This document shows, piece by piece, positions 18,755-28,320 of a DNA stretch of 64,000 bases. The stretch comes from Streptomyces sp. H27-C3 (lineage in GTDB: Bacteria > Actinomycetota > Actinomycetes > Streptomycetales > Streptomycetaceae): contig NZ_JASITA010000003.1 of assembly GCF_030063415.1 (NCBI RefSeq), positions 27,600 through 91,599 of the forward strand, written 5' to 3'. Every line of letters starts with the position of its first letter. Within the stretch, counting starts at the first letter, position 1. The translations under genes and the position numbers were made by a program. The notes under the pieces were generated by a model that saw only the letters and a list, made by a program, of their open reading frames with translations, ran no database searches and was not told the origin of the DNA.

Positions 18755-21391
18755 GTGAAGGCCATTCGTCGATTCACCGTCCGCCCCGTCCTCCCCGAAT
18801 CCCTGCGACCACTCAGCGACCTCGCCCGCAATCTGCGCTGGTCCTGGCACACCGAGACCCGCGAGCTGTTCCAGGCCGTCGACCCCGAAGGCTGGGTGGC
18901 CGCGGGGGGCGATCCCGTACGGCTGCTCGGGACCGTGCCGTCCCGGCGACTGGCCGAGCTGGCCGGCGACCGGTGTTTTCTGCGCAGGCTGACCGAAGCA
19001 TCCGACGACCTCGACGACTACCTGAACGGCAGCAGGTGGTACCAGAAACAGAACGACGAGGGAGCCGAACTCCCGGGCGCAGTGGCCTACTTCTCGCCCG
19101 AATTCGGGGTCACCGCCGCCCTGCCGCAATACTCGGGCGGCCTCGGCATCCTCGCCGGTGATCACCTGAAGGCCGCCAGTGACCTGGGGCTGCCGCTCAT
19201 CGGCGTCGGACTGCTCTACCGGCACGGCTACTTCAGGCAGAGCCTGACCCGCGACGGCTGGCAGCAGGAGCACTACCCCGTGCTCGACCCCAACGAGCTG
19301 CCCGTCTCCCTCCTCAGGGAGCCCGACGGCACCCCCACCCAGGTCGTGCTCGCCCTGCCCGGCGGACGCTCGCTGCGCGCACACATCTGGCAGGCCCACG
19401 TCGGGCGCGTACCGCTGCTGATGCTCGACTCGGACGTCGAGGAGAACGCGGCGTCCGAGCGCGACGTGACCGACCGGCTGTACGGCGGGGGCAGCGAGCA
19501 CCGGCTGCTCCAGGAGATGCTCCTCGGCATCGGCGGCGTCCGGGCGGTCCGGGCCTACTGCCGTCTCACCGGGCACGCCGAGCCCGAGGTCTTCCATACC
19601 AACGAGGGGCACGCCGGATTCCTCGGCCTGGAGCGCATCCGTGAACTCGGCGCCCAGGGGCTTGAGTTCGACGCGGCACTGGAGTCCGTACGGGCCGGGA
19701 CCGTCTTCACGACGCACACCCCCGTACCGGCCGGCATCGACCGCTTCGACCGTGAGCTCGTCGCGCACCACTTCGGGGACCAGGGCGAGCTGCCCGGCCT
19801 CGACGTCGGAAGGATCCTCCAGCTCGGCATGGAGACCTACCCGGGCGGCGAGCCGAACCTCTTCAACATGGCGGTGATGGGGCTGCGGCTCGCGCAGCGC
19901 GCCAACGGCGTGTCCACGCTGCACGGCGCCGTCAGCCGCTCGATGTTCGCCGGTCTGTGGCCGGGCTTCGACCCCGAAGAGGTACCGATCACCTCGGTGA
20001 CCAACGGCGTGCACGCGCCGACCTGGGTCGCACCCGAGGTCATCAGGCTCGGGGCACGCCAGAGCGGCCTGAGCCGCACCGAGGAGGCCCTGTCGGTGGG
20101 CGACTCGCAGCGCTGGGACGCCGTCGCCGACATCGCGGACACCGACATCTGGGACCTGCGGCGCACCCTGCGCGAGCAACTGGTCCAGGAGGTACGCGAG
20201 CGGCTGCGCGCGTCCTGGCGCCAGCGCGGCGCCGGGGAGGCGGAGCTCGGCTGGGTCGACGACGTCCTCGACCCGGGCGTCCTGACCATCGGATTCGCCC
20301 GGCGCGTCCCCTCGTACAAGCGCCTCACCCTGATGCTGCGCGACCGCGACCGCCTGATGGAGCTGCTGCTCCACCCGACGCGGCCCATCCAGATCGTGGT
20401 GGCGGGCAAGGCCCACCCGGCGGACGACGGCGGCAAGCGGCTCGTGCAGGAGCTGGTGCGGTTCTCGGACGACCCGCGGGTGCGCCACCGCGTCGTCTTC
20501 CTGCCCGACTACGGCATGCGGATGGCGCAGAAGCTCTACCCGGGCTGCGACGTGTGGCTGAACAACCCGCTGCGTCCACTGGAGGCGTGCGGGACAAGCG
20601 GGATGAAGGCGGCACTCAACGGCTGCCTCAACCTGTCGGTGCTCGACGGGTGGTGGGACGAGTGGTTCGAGCCGGACTTCGGCTGGGCCATCCCGACCGC
20701 CGACGGCGCGGCCACCGACGACGACCGCCGCGACGAGCTGGAGGCGAACGCGCTCTACGACCTGATCGAGCAGCGCGTCGCCCCGCGCTTCTACGACCGG
20801 GGACCCGGCGGGCTGCCCGACCGCTGGATCGAGATGGTCCGCCAGACGCTTGTCACGCTCGGCCCGAAGGTACTGGCCGGACGCATGGTGCGGGAGTACG
20901 TGGAGCGGCTGTACGCCCCGGCCGCCCACGCCCGCCGGTCCCTGGACCCGGACACCGCACGGGAGTTGGCGGTCTGGAAGGCCGGGGTGCGTACGGCGTG
21001 GCCGCAGGTCGCCGTCGACCACGTGGAGGCGCTGACGCCGACCGCCGTGAACGGCACCGCGGAGCTCGGCTCCACTCTCGCCCTGCGGGTTCGGGTGGCG
21101 CTCGGCGCGCTGGGGCCGGACGACGTGGAGGTGCAGGCGGTGGCGGGCCGGGTCGACCCGGACGACGCGATCGGCGAGGCCCATACCTTCCCGCTGAAGC
21201 CGAGGGGCGGACCGGACCTGGAGGGCCGCTGGGTGTACGAGGGCCCGCTCGTCCTGGACCGTACGGGCGCCTTCGGCTATACGGTCCGGATCCTCCCCGC
21301 ACACCGTCTGCTGGCGACCCACGCGGACCTGGGCCTGGTCGCGGTGCCTTCGGAGACGACGGGGGAGGCGGCGGGGGTTCTGATGCGGTGA
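18755..21391 (+). CDS. glgP: Alpha-glucan (maltodextrin/glycogen) phosphorylase
   Basis: An 878-residue GT35 enzyme that removes terminal glucose as glucose-1-phosphate using PLP. It begins 'VKAIRRFTVRPVLPESLRPL', typical of the actinobacterial long-N-terminus subfamily (DUF3417). Active-site regions include 'GGLGILAGDHLKAASDLG', 'HTNEGHAGFL', 'SVTNGVHAPTW' and 'LEACGTSGMKAALNG'. GTG 18755 was chosen for the AAGGTGGA RBS four bases before it; GTG 18740 is an alternative. Its place opposite glgE joins glucan breakdown to synthesis. The C-terminal ~120 residues form an extra beta-rich domain seen in this subfamily. Confidence 0.94.
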   Translation: MKAIRRFTVRPVLPESLRPLSDLARNLRWSWHTETRELFQAVDPEGWVAAGGDPVRLLGTVPSRRLAELAGDRCFLRRLTEASDDLDDYLNGSRWYQKQNDEGAELPGAVAYFSPEFGVTAALPQYSGGLGILAGDHLKAASDLGLPLIGVGLLYRHGYFRQSLTRDGWQQEHYPVLDPNELPVSLLREPDGTPTQVVLALPGGRSLRAHIWQAHVGRVPLLMLDSDVEENAASERDVTDRLYGGGSEHRLLQEMLLGIGGVRAVRAYCRLTGHAEPEVFHTNEGHAGFLGLERIRELGAQGLEFDAALESVRAGTVFTTHTPVPAGIDRFDRELVAHHFGDQGELPGLDVGRILQLGMETYPGGEPNLFNMAVMGLRLAQRANGVSTLHGAVSRSMFAGLWPGFDPEEVPITSVTNGVHAPTWVAPEVIRLGARQSGLSRTEEALSVGDSQRWDAVADIADTDIWDLRRTLREQLVQEVRERLRASWRQRGAGEAELGWVDDVLDPGVLTIGFARRVPSYKRLTLMLRDRDRLMELLLHPTRPIQIVVAGKAHPADDGGKRLVQELVRFSDDPRVRHRVVFLPDYGMRMAQKLYPGCDVWLNNPLRPLEACGTSGMKAALNGCLNLSVLDGWWDEWFEPDFGWAIPTADGAATDDDRRDELEANALYDLIEQRVAPRFYDRGPGGLPDRWIEMVRQTLVTLGPKVLAGRMVREYVERLYAPAAHARRSLDPDTARELAVWKAGVRTAWPQVAVDHVEALTPTAVNGTAELGSTLALRVRVALGALGPDDVEVQAVAGRVDPDDAIGEAHTFPLKPRGGPDLEGRWVYEGPLVLDRTGAFGYTVRILPAHRLLATHADLGLVAVPSETTGEAAGVLMR

Positions 21392-21393
21392 TC

Positions 21394-21463
21394 GTGTGTG
21401 GGGGTTCCGGCTCCGGGACCCCCACACACGGGCAGTGCCCGGGGCTGGTGGCCCCGGGCACTG
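21394..21463. terminator. Two hairpins between convergent glgP and the protease
   Basis: Hairpin 1 has 12-base arms GTGTGTGGGGGT (21394-21405) and ACCCCCACACAC (21418-21429). Hairpin 2 has 13-base arms CAGTGCCCGGGGC (21433-21445) and GCCCCGGGCACTG (21451-21463) with a 5-base loop. Both are perfect and fill the space between two converging genes, so each probably serves one strand. Confidence 0.85.
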
Positions 21464-21495
21464 TGCGGATCAGTGGTTCGGACGCTGATGGTGCG

Positions 21496-23523
21496 TCAGA
21501 AGGTGATCTTCCAGCTGTTGATGTAGCCGGTGTCCTGCGCGGCGACGTCCTGGACCTTGAGCTTCCAGACGCCGTTCGCGGTCTCGGAGGACGCGTTGAC
21601 CGTGTAGGTCTCGTTGACGTTGTCCGCCGAGTCGTTCGACGAGGACGGCTTCAGCCGGTAGGACGTTCCGTCCGGGGCGAGCAGATCGACGACCAGGTCA
21701 CCGCGCCAGGTGTGCACGATGTTCACGGCGACCTTGAGGGTGGCCGGAGCGGCACCCGTCTTGGTGGAGGTGATCGAGGAGGTCACCGCGGCGCCGTTGT
21801 CCGGGATGGCGACGTCCACGAGGTTCTCGAAGGACGTGCCGGTGTCACCACCGGGGCGGCTTCCGACGTTGATGCCGGCCCACGCGTCCGCGACGGCCTT
21901 GTACTCGGCGCTGGTGGTGCCGTACAGCTCACCCGCGACCGCGAGGGTGCCGGTACGGGCGCCCGCGTAGTCGGTGCGCGTGTTGAACTTGGTGGTGAGC
22001 GCCTTGAACCAGATCTGCTGGGCCTTCGCACGGCCGATGCCGGTCACCGGCAGGCCGTCGGAGGTCGGCGAGTCGTAGTTGACGCCGTTGATGGTCTTGG
22101 TGCCGCTGCCCTCGGAGAGCAGGTAGAACCAGTGGTTCGCCGGGCCCGACGAGTAGTGGACGTCGATGCCGCCGATGCCCGAGTACCAGGCGTCCTTGGA
22201 CGAGCCGTCCTTGCTCGGCTTGTCCATGTAGCGCAGCGGAGTGCCGTTGCCCCGGATGTCGATCTTCTCGCCGACCAGGTAGTCGCCGACGTCCTGTGGG
22301 TTGTTGGCGTTGAACTCGACGGCCGCCGCGAAGATGTCGGAGGTCGCCTCGTTCAGGCCGCCGGACTCACCGCTGTAGACCAGACCGGCGGTGTTGGAGG
22401 TGACGCCGTGCGTCATCTCGTGCGCCGCGACGTCGATCGAGGTCAGCGGCTTGGTGTTGCCCGCGCCGTCGCCGTACGTCATGCAGAAGCAGGCGTCCGA
22501 CCAGAACGCGTTGACATACGCGTTGCCGTAGTGGACCCGCGAGTACGCGCCGACGCCGTCGCCCTTGATGCCGGTGCGGCCGTGCACGTTCTTGAAGTAG
22601 TCCCAGGTGAGACCCGCGCCGTAGGCGGCGTCGGCGCCCGCGGTCTCGGCGTTCTGCGGAGTGCCGTCACCCCAGACGTCGTCGGGGCCCGAGAAGAGGG
22701 TGCCGGTGCCCGAGGTGCCGCGGTTGAGGTTGTAGGTCTTGTGGTTGCCGCGGCCACCGTCGGTCAGGTTGAAGGTGGAGCCCGACTGGGTGGAGCCCAC
22801 CGGCACCTGGCCGCTGTACTGGGTGTTGCCGGTGCCGTTCTCGATGGCCTGCCACTCGAACAGCTTCTTGCCGGTCGAGGCGTCGGTGACGACGTGCAGC
22901 TCGTTGGGGGTCTGGTCGTGCTGCAGGCCCCCGACGACCGTCTCGTACGCCAGCGTCGGCTTGCCGTCGGTCAGCCAGACGACCTTGCGCGGCGCCCGGC
23001 TGGCGTCGGCCTTGGTGGAGCCCTCCGCCTTGGCGGCGCTCAGCGCCTGCTTCTCGGCTGCCGCCGGGGCGACGTCCGCGGTGGTGTCGACGGCCTTCAG
23101 CTTGGCCTTCGACGCCTTGGTGACACCCTCGGTCTTCCCCGCCTTGGTCTCGGCGACGACGAGGTCGCCACCGAGGACCGGGAGTCCGTCGTAGGTGCGC
23201 TCGTAGCGTGTGTGGGTGGTGCCGTCACGGTCCTGGACGACATCACGTACGACCAGCTTCTCCTTGGCGCCGAGGCCGAGTTCCTTCGCGGTGGCCGCCT
23301 TGGTGGCGTTGGCCTCGCGTATCAACTCGGCGCGCTGTGCGGGGGAGAGCTTGGCGGGCAGAGCGCCCGGGTTGGGCTGTGCGGCCGCCTTGGTGGCAGC
23401 CCCCGAGTCGGGGCTGGCATGTGCGGCGCCGGCCTGAACGCCTACGGCGAGCAGGGCGGTGGCGGCGATGAGCGCGCCGGTAGCAGTGGCGCGGTTACGC
23501 CTGCGGGGGGTCGTGGGTCTCAC
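21496..23523 (-). CDS. Secreted M4 (thermolysin-like) metalloprotease with C-terminal P domain
   Basis: A 675-residue exported zinc protease. The N-terminus is a long Arg-rich signal peptide ending near 'GAAHASPDSG', followed by an FTP/PepSY propeptide. The zinc motif 'HEMTH' sits at residues 368-372 and the third ligand Glu392 in 'GGLNEATSD'. The C-terminal ~120 residues ('VDVAIPDNGAAVTSSI' to 'DTGYINSWKITF') form a proprotein convertase P domain, a common Streptomyces arrangement. GTG 23523 was chosen for the GGAG RBS five bases before it; the frame remains open upstream. It probably digests extracellular protein during growth on polymers. Confidence 0.95.
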   Translation of the reverse strand: MRPTTPRRRNRATATGALIAATALLAVGVQAGAAHASPDSGAATKAAAQPNPGALPAKLSPAQRAELIREANATKAATAKELGLGAKEKLVVRDVVQDRDGTTHTRYERTYDGLPVLGGDLVVAETKAGKTEGVTKASKAKLKAVDTTADVAPAAAEKQALSAAKAEGSTKADASRAPRKVVWLTDGKPTLAYETVVGGLQHDQTPNELHVVTDASTGKKLFEWQAIENGTGNTQYSGQVPVGSTQSGSTFNLTDGGRGNHKTYNLNRGTSGTGTLFSGPDDVWGDGTPQNAETAGADAAYGAGLTWDYFKNVHGRTGIKGDGVGAYSRVHYGNAYVNAFWSDACFCMTYGDGAGNTKPLTSIDVAAHEMTHGVTSNTAGLVYSGESGGLNEATSDIFAAAVEFNANNPQDVGDYLVGEKIDIRGNGTPLRYMDKPSKDGSSKDAWYSGIGGIDVHYSSGPANHWFYLLSEGSGTKTINGVNYDSPTSDGLPVTGIGRAKAQQIWFKALTTKFNTRTDYAGARTGTLAVAGELYGTTSAEYKAVADAWAGINVGSRPGGDTGTSFENLVDVAIPDNGAAVTSSITSTKTGAAPATLKVAVNIVHTWRGDLVVDLLAPDGTSYRLKPSSSNDSADNVNETYTVNASSETANGVWKLKVQDVAAQDTGYINSWKITF

Positions 23524-23684
23524 GCGAACTCCATCTGCGAAGGAGGTACCGGACGACTGGGTGGGCCGGCCGGGCAGGGCAGCAGAACGGAAGAACAAAC
23601 AGGCAGAGCGTCAGTACGAGCTACGTGCTGAGGTGCGAGTGATGCGTGGATCGGGGGAAGAGTGCCAGTCGGGACGAGTACCTG

Positions 23685-24457
23685 TCAGGAGCGCATCAAC
23701 AAGTTGGCCAAAAATCGTCCGTTGCCCGAATGGTCACGTTCGTTAACCGGACGTTTCGGCGGCATCTGCCGTGTGTTGCCGATCATCGCCCCGACACCGT
23801 TCAGGGTCCGGCGCAGCCCGAATTCGAAGAGGGTGTCGATGTCGAGCTCGAACTCGCCCTGTTCGAGCATGCTGTTGAGCAAGGGGTACGTGCCCGCCGC
23901 GGTGATGGCTTCGAACTGTGGCTCGTTCCGTGCCATCCACTCGTCGCCGGACATCCCGGTGTCCTGAAGCGCCCTGTCCTCCGACTCGACGGCGACGACC
24001 AGCCCCTGGACGTACGCGAAGAGTGTGAGATGGGTGTAAATCATGTCATGCGGGTCGAGCCCGGTCCCCTTGAGGTTGCTCAGCACCCGCTCGGTGTACC
24101 TCATCGCCTGCGGGGTCGCGGACGGCCGGGTGAAGCCGCCCATCGCGTGCGCCATCCACGGGTGGCGCCCGCACATCGCCCACAACTTCCGTGCCGCCGG
24201 CACGGCGGGACCGGCCCCAGCGGGTCCTCGCCGAACGCCCCGTCCGTCATCAGCCGGACCAGCTCGCCCTTGCCCGGGACGCGCCGGTACAGCGCCATGG
24301 TGGAGGTCGAGAGCTCGGACGCGAGGCGCCGCATCGACAGGGACGCCAGCCCCTCGGCGTCGGCGAGCGTCACGGCGGTGCCCACGATGCGCGGCACGGG
24401 CACCACGCGCCCGCCGACCGGCACCGACGCCACTCCTGACGCGAGCGCCGAAGTCAC
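23685..24457 (-). pseudogene. TetR-family regulator broken by a frameshift and deletion
   Basis: The N-terminal part (24457 to about 24230) encodes a good TetR helix-turn-helix, 'LASLSMRRLASELSTSTMAL' then 'YRRVPGKGELVRLM', and ends after 'GEDPLGPVP'. The TetR C-terminal domain continues in another frame from 'RKLWAMCGRHPWMAHAMGGF' to the stop at 23685. Compared with intact relatives a few residues are also missing at the join (about 24190-24240). The two frames differ and no single protein spans them, so the gene is probably inactive unless the sequence has an error. It lies next to the M20 peptidase. Confidence 0.75.
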
Positions 24458-24529
24458 CGCCGATCCGGCTGCCGCCGCCGGGTCCTCGGTCGCCGTATAG
24501 AGGCCGCATGGAGATCGCGGCGTCCGGCA

Positions 24530-24586
24530 CGTTGTCGTCGGTCGCCGACGCTCCGCGTCGACTCCCTCCTCCGCCCTGCGGTTCCA
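24530..24586 (+). repeat. Partial third copy of the palindromic repeat family
   Basis: The stretch beginning CGTTGTCGTCGGTCG, with one base changed in the dyad, matches the central segment of the repeat at 48952-49120. It then diverges. It corresponds closely to the segment that is absent from the copy at 40873-40986. Confidence 0.6.
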
Positions 24587-24635
24587 CGCACCAGACCCCG
24601 CTCCCTCACCCACGGAGATCGGCCGGACACCCCCT

Positions 24636-25736
24636 CTAGGCGATCCGTATCGCCTTCACCAGTCCGGCGACCAGGTTCGCCCGGTCGGCCATGGCCTCGA
24701 CCACCAGGTACTCGTGGTCGGCGTGGGCGCCACCCCCGACCGCTCCGAGGCCGTCGAGTGTGGGCACTCCCAGCGCGGCCGTGAAGTTGCCGTCGCTTCC
24801 GCCGCCGACCACCCTGCCTTCGAGTTCGGGAAGCAGCCGCTTCGCCACCGCGAAGAGCCCGGCCGACGCCGACTCGGGCATCGGGGGGCGGCCGACGGAT
24901 CCCCGAACCGTGATCTTCGCCCCGTCGAGATGCGGAGCCAGCGCCGCGAACGCGGCTTCGATCCGGTCCTTCTCGCCGACCGACTCGACCCGGACGTCTA
25001 CGACGACGGTCGCCTCCGCGGGCACGACGTTGTCCAGGGTCCCTGCGGACGCGACGGTCGGGGTGACCGTCGTGCCGATGTCGGGCCGGCCGAGCGCCGC
25101 GACGTCCAGTACCTGGTGTGCCGCTTCGATCAGGGCGTTTATCCCGGCCGCGGGCTCAAGGCCCGCGTGGGACGCCCGGCCCGCGACGGAGACCTGGAAC
25201 GTGCCGCAGCCCTTGCGGCCGGTCTTCAGACCTCCGCCGTCGGCGGCGCCCTCAAGTACGAGGACGGCGCCGCAGGCAAGGGCGCGTTCTTCGAGGAGGG
25301 CGCGGGACGAGCCGGAGCCGACCTCTTCGTCGGCGGTCACCAGGATCTCGACGCCCGACCGGTCGTCGAGCGTCGCCAGGCCATGAACGGCCTGGACCAG
25401 ACCGCCCAGCATGTCGAAGACCCCGGGGCCGGTCGCACGGCCGTCCTCGACCGTGAAGGGGCGGCGCTCCAGGGTGCCGAGCGGAAACACCGTGTCGTGG
25501 TGACCGAGGACCAGCACCTGCGACTCGCCACCGGCCGACCAGTGGACGTGCGGCCCCGCTTCACTCTCCACGAGGACGGCCTGCCCGCCGAGGCGGCTCT
25601 CGATGACGGCGGCGACAGCCTTGGCCGATGCCGTCAACGCGTCGAGATCGCGCGACGGGGACTCGACCTCGACGAGTGTCCTGAGGTCGTCGATCATCGC
25701 GTCAACACTCACGTGGGCGGTCCTGCGCGTCGTCAT
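24636..25736 (-). CDS. M20 family metallopeptidase (glutamate carboxypeptidase G2-like)
   Basis: A 366-residue cytosolic zinc peptidase. Metal-site motifs are 'LVLGHHDTVFPLGT', the catalytic 'VTADEEVGSGSSRALLE' and the late His region 'GGGAHADHEYLVVEA'. The dimerisation domain between them is intact, and the length fits the carboxypeptidase G2/ArgE/DapE superfamily. ATG 25736 (MTTRRTAH) is chosen; the frame extends upstream into the repeat described at 25776-25909 without support. The substrate is not determinable; members remove C-terminal Glu or N-acyl groups. No operon partner is evident, since the downstream TetR gene is broken. Confidence 0.88.
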   Translation of the reverse strand: MTTRRTAHVSVDAMIDDLRTLVEVESPSRDLDALTASAKAVAAVIESRLGGQAVLVESEAGPHVHWSAGGESQVLVLGHHDTVFPLGTLERRPFTVEDGRATGPGVFDMLGGLVQAVHGLATLDDRSGVEILVTADEEVGSGSSRALLEERALACGAVLVLEGAADGGGLKTGRKGCGTFQVSVAGRASHAGLEPAAGINALIEAAHQVLDVAALGRPDIGTTVTPTVASAGTLDNVVPAEATVVVDVRVESVGEKDRIEAAFAALAPHLDGAKITVRGSVGRPPMPESASAGLFAVAKRLLPELEGRVVGGGSDGNFTAALGVPTLDGLGAVGGGAHADHEYLVVEAMADRANLVAGLVKAIRIA

Positions 25737-25775
25737 GCCGCCAGGGTAGCCAGCGCCCCGCAGACCACGCTCCAG

Positions 25776-25909
25776 GGTCCGCGGTTTCGTGAGTGCTGGC
25801 TCCTGCGGAAACACCGGGATCCGGGCTGGGCGAGCAGCGGCGGTATCGGTGGATGATGCGCGGTCGGCGGTTCCACCTCGGTGGAGTCGGTAGCAGTGAG
25901 TGAGGTATC
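25776..25909 (+). repeat. Diverged direct repeat, copy 1
   Basis: From GGTCCGCGG to GTGAGTGAGGTATC this stretch aligns base by base with 28321-28455. Both contain GGCTCCTGCGGAAAC followed by GATCCG or AATCCG, and both end in GAGTGAGGTATC. From TTCGTGAG to GTATC the distance is 124 bases here and 123 in copy 2. The two copies flank the XRE/MFS gene pair in the same orientation. Confidence 0.75.
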
Positions 25910-25949
25910 CATGGTCTTGCTGATCACCGGTTTCGCCGACTGTGGCGGG

Positions 25950-26579
25950 TCATGACGTTGTTGACGGTGGGGTTGTGCTCGCCGTCGGAGCGGGATCGTC
26001 GGTAGACGGTCTCGCGCGGACGACCGCTCGGTCGCCTCGTGGCCCGAACAGGTGAAGGATCTCTACGGCGCTCGTGCTCGCCGGACCGAACCAGTGCGGT
26101 TCGGTGGTGTCGAACTCGGCCACTTCTCCGGGGCTGAGGGTGGATTCGTGTTCTCCGAGAATGAGTCGCAGCTCGCCTGCGAGGACGTAGAGCCACTCGT
26201 AGCCGTCGTGGGTGACCAGCTTCGGTTCGCGGGCGCTCAGTACCTGTTTGAAGACCTGCACCCTGCCTGGGTACTGCGTCAGGGGCACGAGGGTGCTGCC
26301 GTGCGCTTTGCGCAAGGGCGTGAGATGCACCCGGGGGTCACCGGTGGCCGGCGCGGCCACCAGTTGGTCGAGCGCGATGCGGTGCGCACGCGCGAGCGGA
26401 ATGAGCAGCTCCAGGGTCGGGCGCCGTTTGCCCGATTCGAGACGGGACAGCGTGCTCACCGAGAACCCGGTCGTAGCGGCCAGCGCCTCCAGCGTGAGCC
26501 GGCGGTCCCGGCGCAGCGCGCGCAGTCGGGGCCCGATGCCGTCGAGTATCTGTTCCAGTTCCTCGTCCATGGAGTCCAT
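25950..26579 (-). CDS. XRE-family regulator with C-terminal cupin domain
   Basis: A 209-residue protein. The N-terminal XRE helix-turn-helix spans about residues 10-70 ('LRALRRDRRLTLEALAATTG' then 'FSVSTLSRLESGKRRPT'). A single RmlC-type cupin follows ('LVTHDGYEWLYVLAGELRLI' then 'LSPGEVAEFDTTEPHWFGP'), which usually binds a small effector. ATG 26579 was chosen because upstream codons run into the divergent promoter. It is divergent from an MFS exporter with 89 bases between starts, so it probably regulates that exporter and itself. The pair is flanked by a diverged direct repeat and sits in an accessory-rich region. Confidence 0.9.
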   Translation of the reverse strand: MDSMDEELEQILDGIGPRLRALRRDRRLTLEALAATTGFSVSTLSRLESGKRRPTLELLIPLARAHRIALDQLVAAPATGDPRVHLTPLRKAHGSTLVPLTQYPGRVQVFKQVLSAREPKLVTHDGYEWLYVLAGELRLILGEHESTLSPGEVAEFDTTEPHWFGPASTSAVEILHLFGPRGDRAVVRARPSTDDPAPTASTTPPSTTS

Positions 26580-26668
26580 TTTGCAGTCTCCGCAAATCCG
26601 CTGGGCTGTGGTCGTCGTCCGGCCCGAGCATGGACGCACAGATGTTCCCGTACTTGATGAGGTAGGCC

Positions 26669-28060
26669 GTGACCGCGACGACTCACACTGTTCAACCCCT
26701 TCTGAGTGCGCGTAGGCGCTGGACGGTGCTGGCCGTCTGCTGCCTGAGCATGTTCCTGGTGGGCCTGGATACCACCATCGTCAACGTGGGCCTGCCGGCC
26801 ATCGGGCGCGGCCTGGATGCCGGGACCCGCCGGCTCGAATGGACCGTGGACGCCTACACTCTGGCCCTGGCGAGTCTCCTGATCTCCTCCGGTGCGCTGG
26901 CGGATCGCTTTGGGCGCCGACGGGTGTTCCAGTTGGGGTTGGTCGTGTTCGGCACGGCCTCGCTGCTCTGCGCGATCGCCCCTTCGGTGGGCGCGCTCAC
27001 CGCGGCCCGTGCGGTCCAGGGAGTCGGCGCCTCGATGCTCAGCCCCGTGGCACTCGCGATCGTGGTGAACTCGATGCCCGATCCGAAGGAGCGAGCGCGG
27101 GCGATCGGGGTCTGGGCGGCGGTCTTCGGGCTCAGCATGGCCGCCGGCCCCGTCACGGGCGGCGCCCTCATCGAGGCCTTCGGCTGGCGGTCGGTGTTCT
27201 GGGTCAACGCGCCGGTCATCGTTCTCGCCCTGGTGCTCAGCTCGCTGTTCGTGCCGGAGTCCCGAGCGCAGAAGGCGCTGAGGCTCGACATACCGGGTCA
27301 GGCCCTGCTGACAGCGGTCATCGGAGTCTCGGTCGGCGTCCTCATTGAGGGGCCGCACATCGGCTGGACATCGCTCGTGGCGGTTTCCGCTTACGCGATC
27401 GCCGCCGTGGCGGCGTTCGGATTCGTGTGGGTGGAGTCCCGCCGACGCGAGCCGCTGATGGATCCGCGGCTCTTTCGCAGTCCGGCGTTCAGCGGTGCGG
27501 TCCTGGGCGCCGTGGCGGTCTTCGTCGCCCTGAACGTGACGCTGCTGCTCAACACCCTCTACCTGCAGCACGGCCGGGGATGGACGCCATTGGCCACCGG
27601 ACTGGTGACCTTGCCCATGGCTGTCGGAGCGACCCTCTGCGCCCCCCTGTCCGGCCGGCTGGTCGGTCGTGTCGGAGCGCGGCCGCCACTCGTCCTGGCC
27701 GGTGGCTTCATGACGGCCGGCGGACTCTGCTTGGTCGGGCTCGACCAGCACACGAGCGTGACGCTGCTCCTCCTTGCCTACTTGCTCATCGGCATCGGGT
27801 TCGGGTTCGCCAACGCTCCGATCACCAACACCGCAGTGAGCGGACTGCCTCCGGCCCGTGCCGGCGTGGCCGGAGCGATCACGTCCACCGCACGCCAGTT
27901 CGGCGCTGCGGTCGGCATCGCCATCGCCGGCGGTCTGGTCGCCGGTACAGACCCGACGGGCCTGGCCCACGCATCCCGTCCGGGCTGGATCCTGGTCGCC
28001 GCCTGCGGACTATTCCTGTTCCTCGTGGCCCACGCATCGCGGCTGCCACCGCGCTCGTGA
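26669..28060 (+). CDS. MFS transporter, DHA2 drug:proton antiporter family
   Basis: A 463-residue membrane exporter with 'MFLVGLDTTIVNVGLPAIG' in the first helix, motif A 'GALADRFGRRRVFQ' and motif C region 'FGLSMAAGPVTGGALIEAFG' (about residues 152-171). Length fits a 14-helix DHA2 pump with short tails. GTG 26669 follows GAGGTAGG. The divergent XRE-cupin regulator is the likely controller. The substrate is unknown. It is a separate lineage from the pump at 1444-3138, which is longer and has a different end. Confidence 0.9.
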   Translation: MTATTHTVQPLLSARRRWTVLAVCCLSMFLVGLDTTIVNVGLPAIGRGLDAGTRRLEWTVDAYTLALASLLISSGALADRFGRRRVFQLGLVVFGTASLLCAIAPSVGALTAARAVQGVGASMLSPVALAIVVNSMPDPKERARAIGVWAAVFGLSMAAGPVTGGALIEAFGWRSVFWVNAPVIVLALVLSSLFVPESRAQKALRLDIPGQALLTAVIGVSVGVLIEGPHIGWTSLVAVSAYAIAAVAAFGFVWVESRRREPLMDPRLFRSPAFSGAVLGAVAVFVALNVTLLLNTLYLQHGRGWTPLATGLVTLPMAVGATLCAPLSGRLVGRVGARPPLVLAGGFMTAGGLCLVGLDQHTSVTLLLLAYLLIGIGFGFANAPITNTAVSGLPPARAGVAGAITSTARQFGAAVGIAIAGGLVAGTDPTGLAHASRPGWILVAACGLFLFLVAHASRLPPRS

Positions 28061-28320
28061 CCCGCCGCCACACACGGCGAACCACCCGCCTGCCATCAAG
28101 GCCGGTGACTTCCCCCATCGCCGCGCAAGCCGCCTGCTCCTCAATCTGGCATGACCCGACCGGACGGTGCGCCAATGCGCGGGATGTCGGGAGGAGTTCG
28201 AAGGAGCCCCAGCGGGGACCGCTACTGAACGTAGTTATTGTCAACCGGATCGCGGATTCGCCAGTCCATTGTCAGTGAAGCGCCTTCAATGCCAGTGAAG
28301 TCGCGGATCGTACACCCTGT
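28061..28320. other. Non-coding stretch after the MFS gene
   Basis: About 260 bases with no gene, continuing into the repeat copy at 28321-28455. I see no strong terminator hairpin here. CAGTGAAG occurs twice (28274-28281 and 28293-28300), close together. Confidence 0.4.

Noticed and set aside
18677..21427. A 916-codon minus-strand frame opposite glgP
   Set aside because: The glgP frame carries clear phosphorylase motifs throughout; the antisense frame has no recognisable family.
19957..23631. A 1224-codon plus-strand frame across glgP and the protease
   Set aside because: It is antisense to the protease and out of frame with glgP, low-complexity in translation and without domains. It is an artefact of high GC content.
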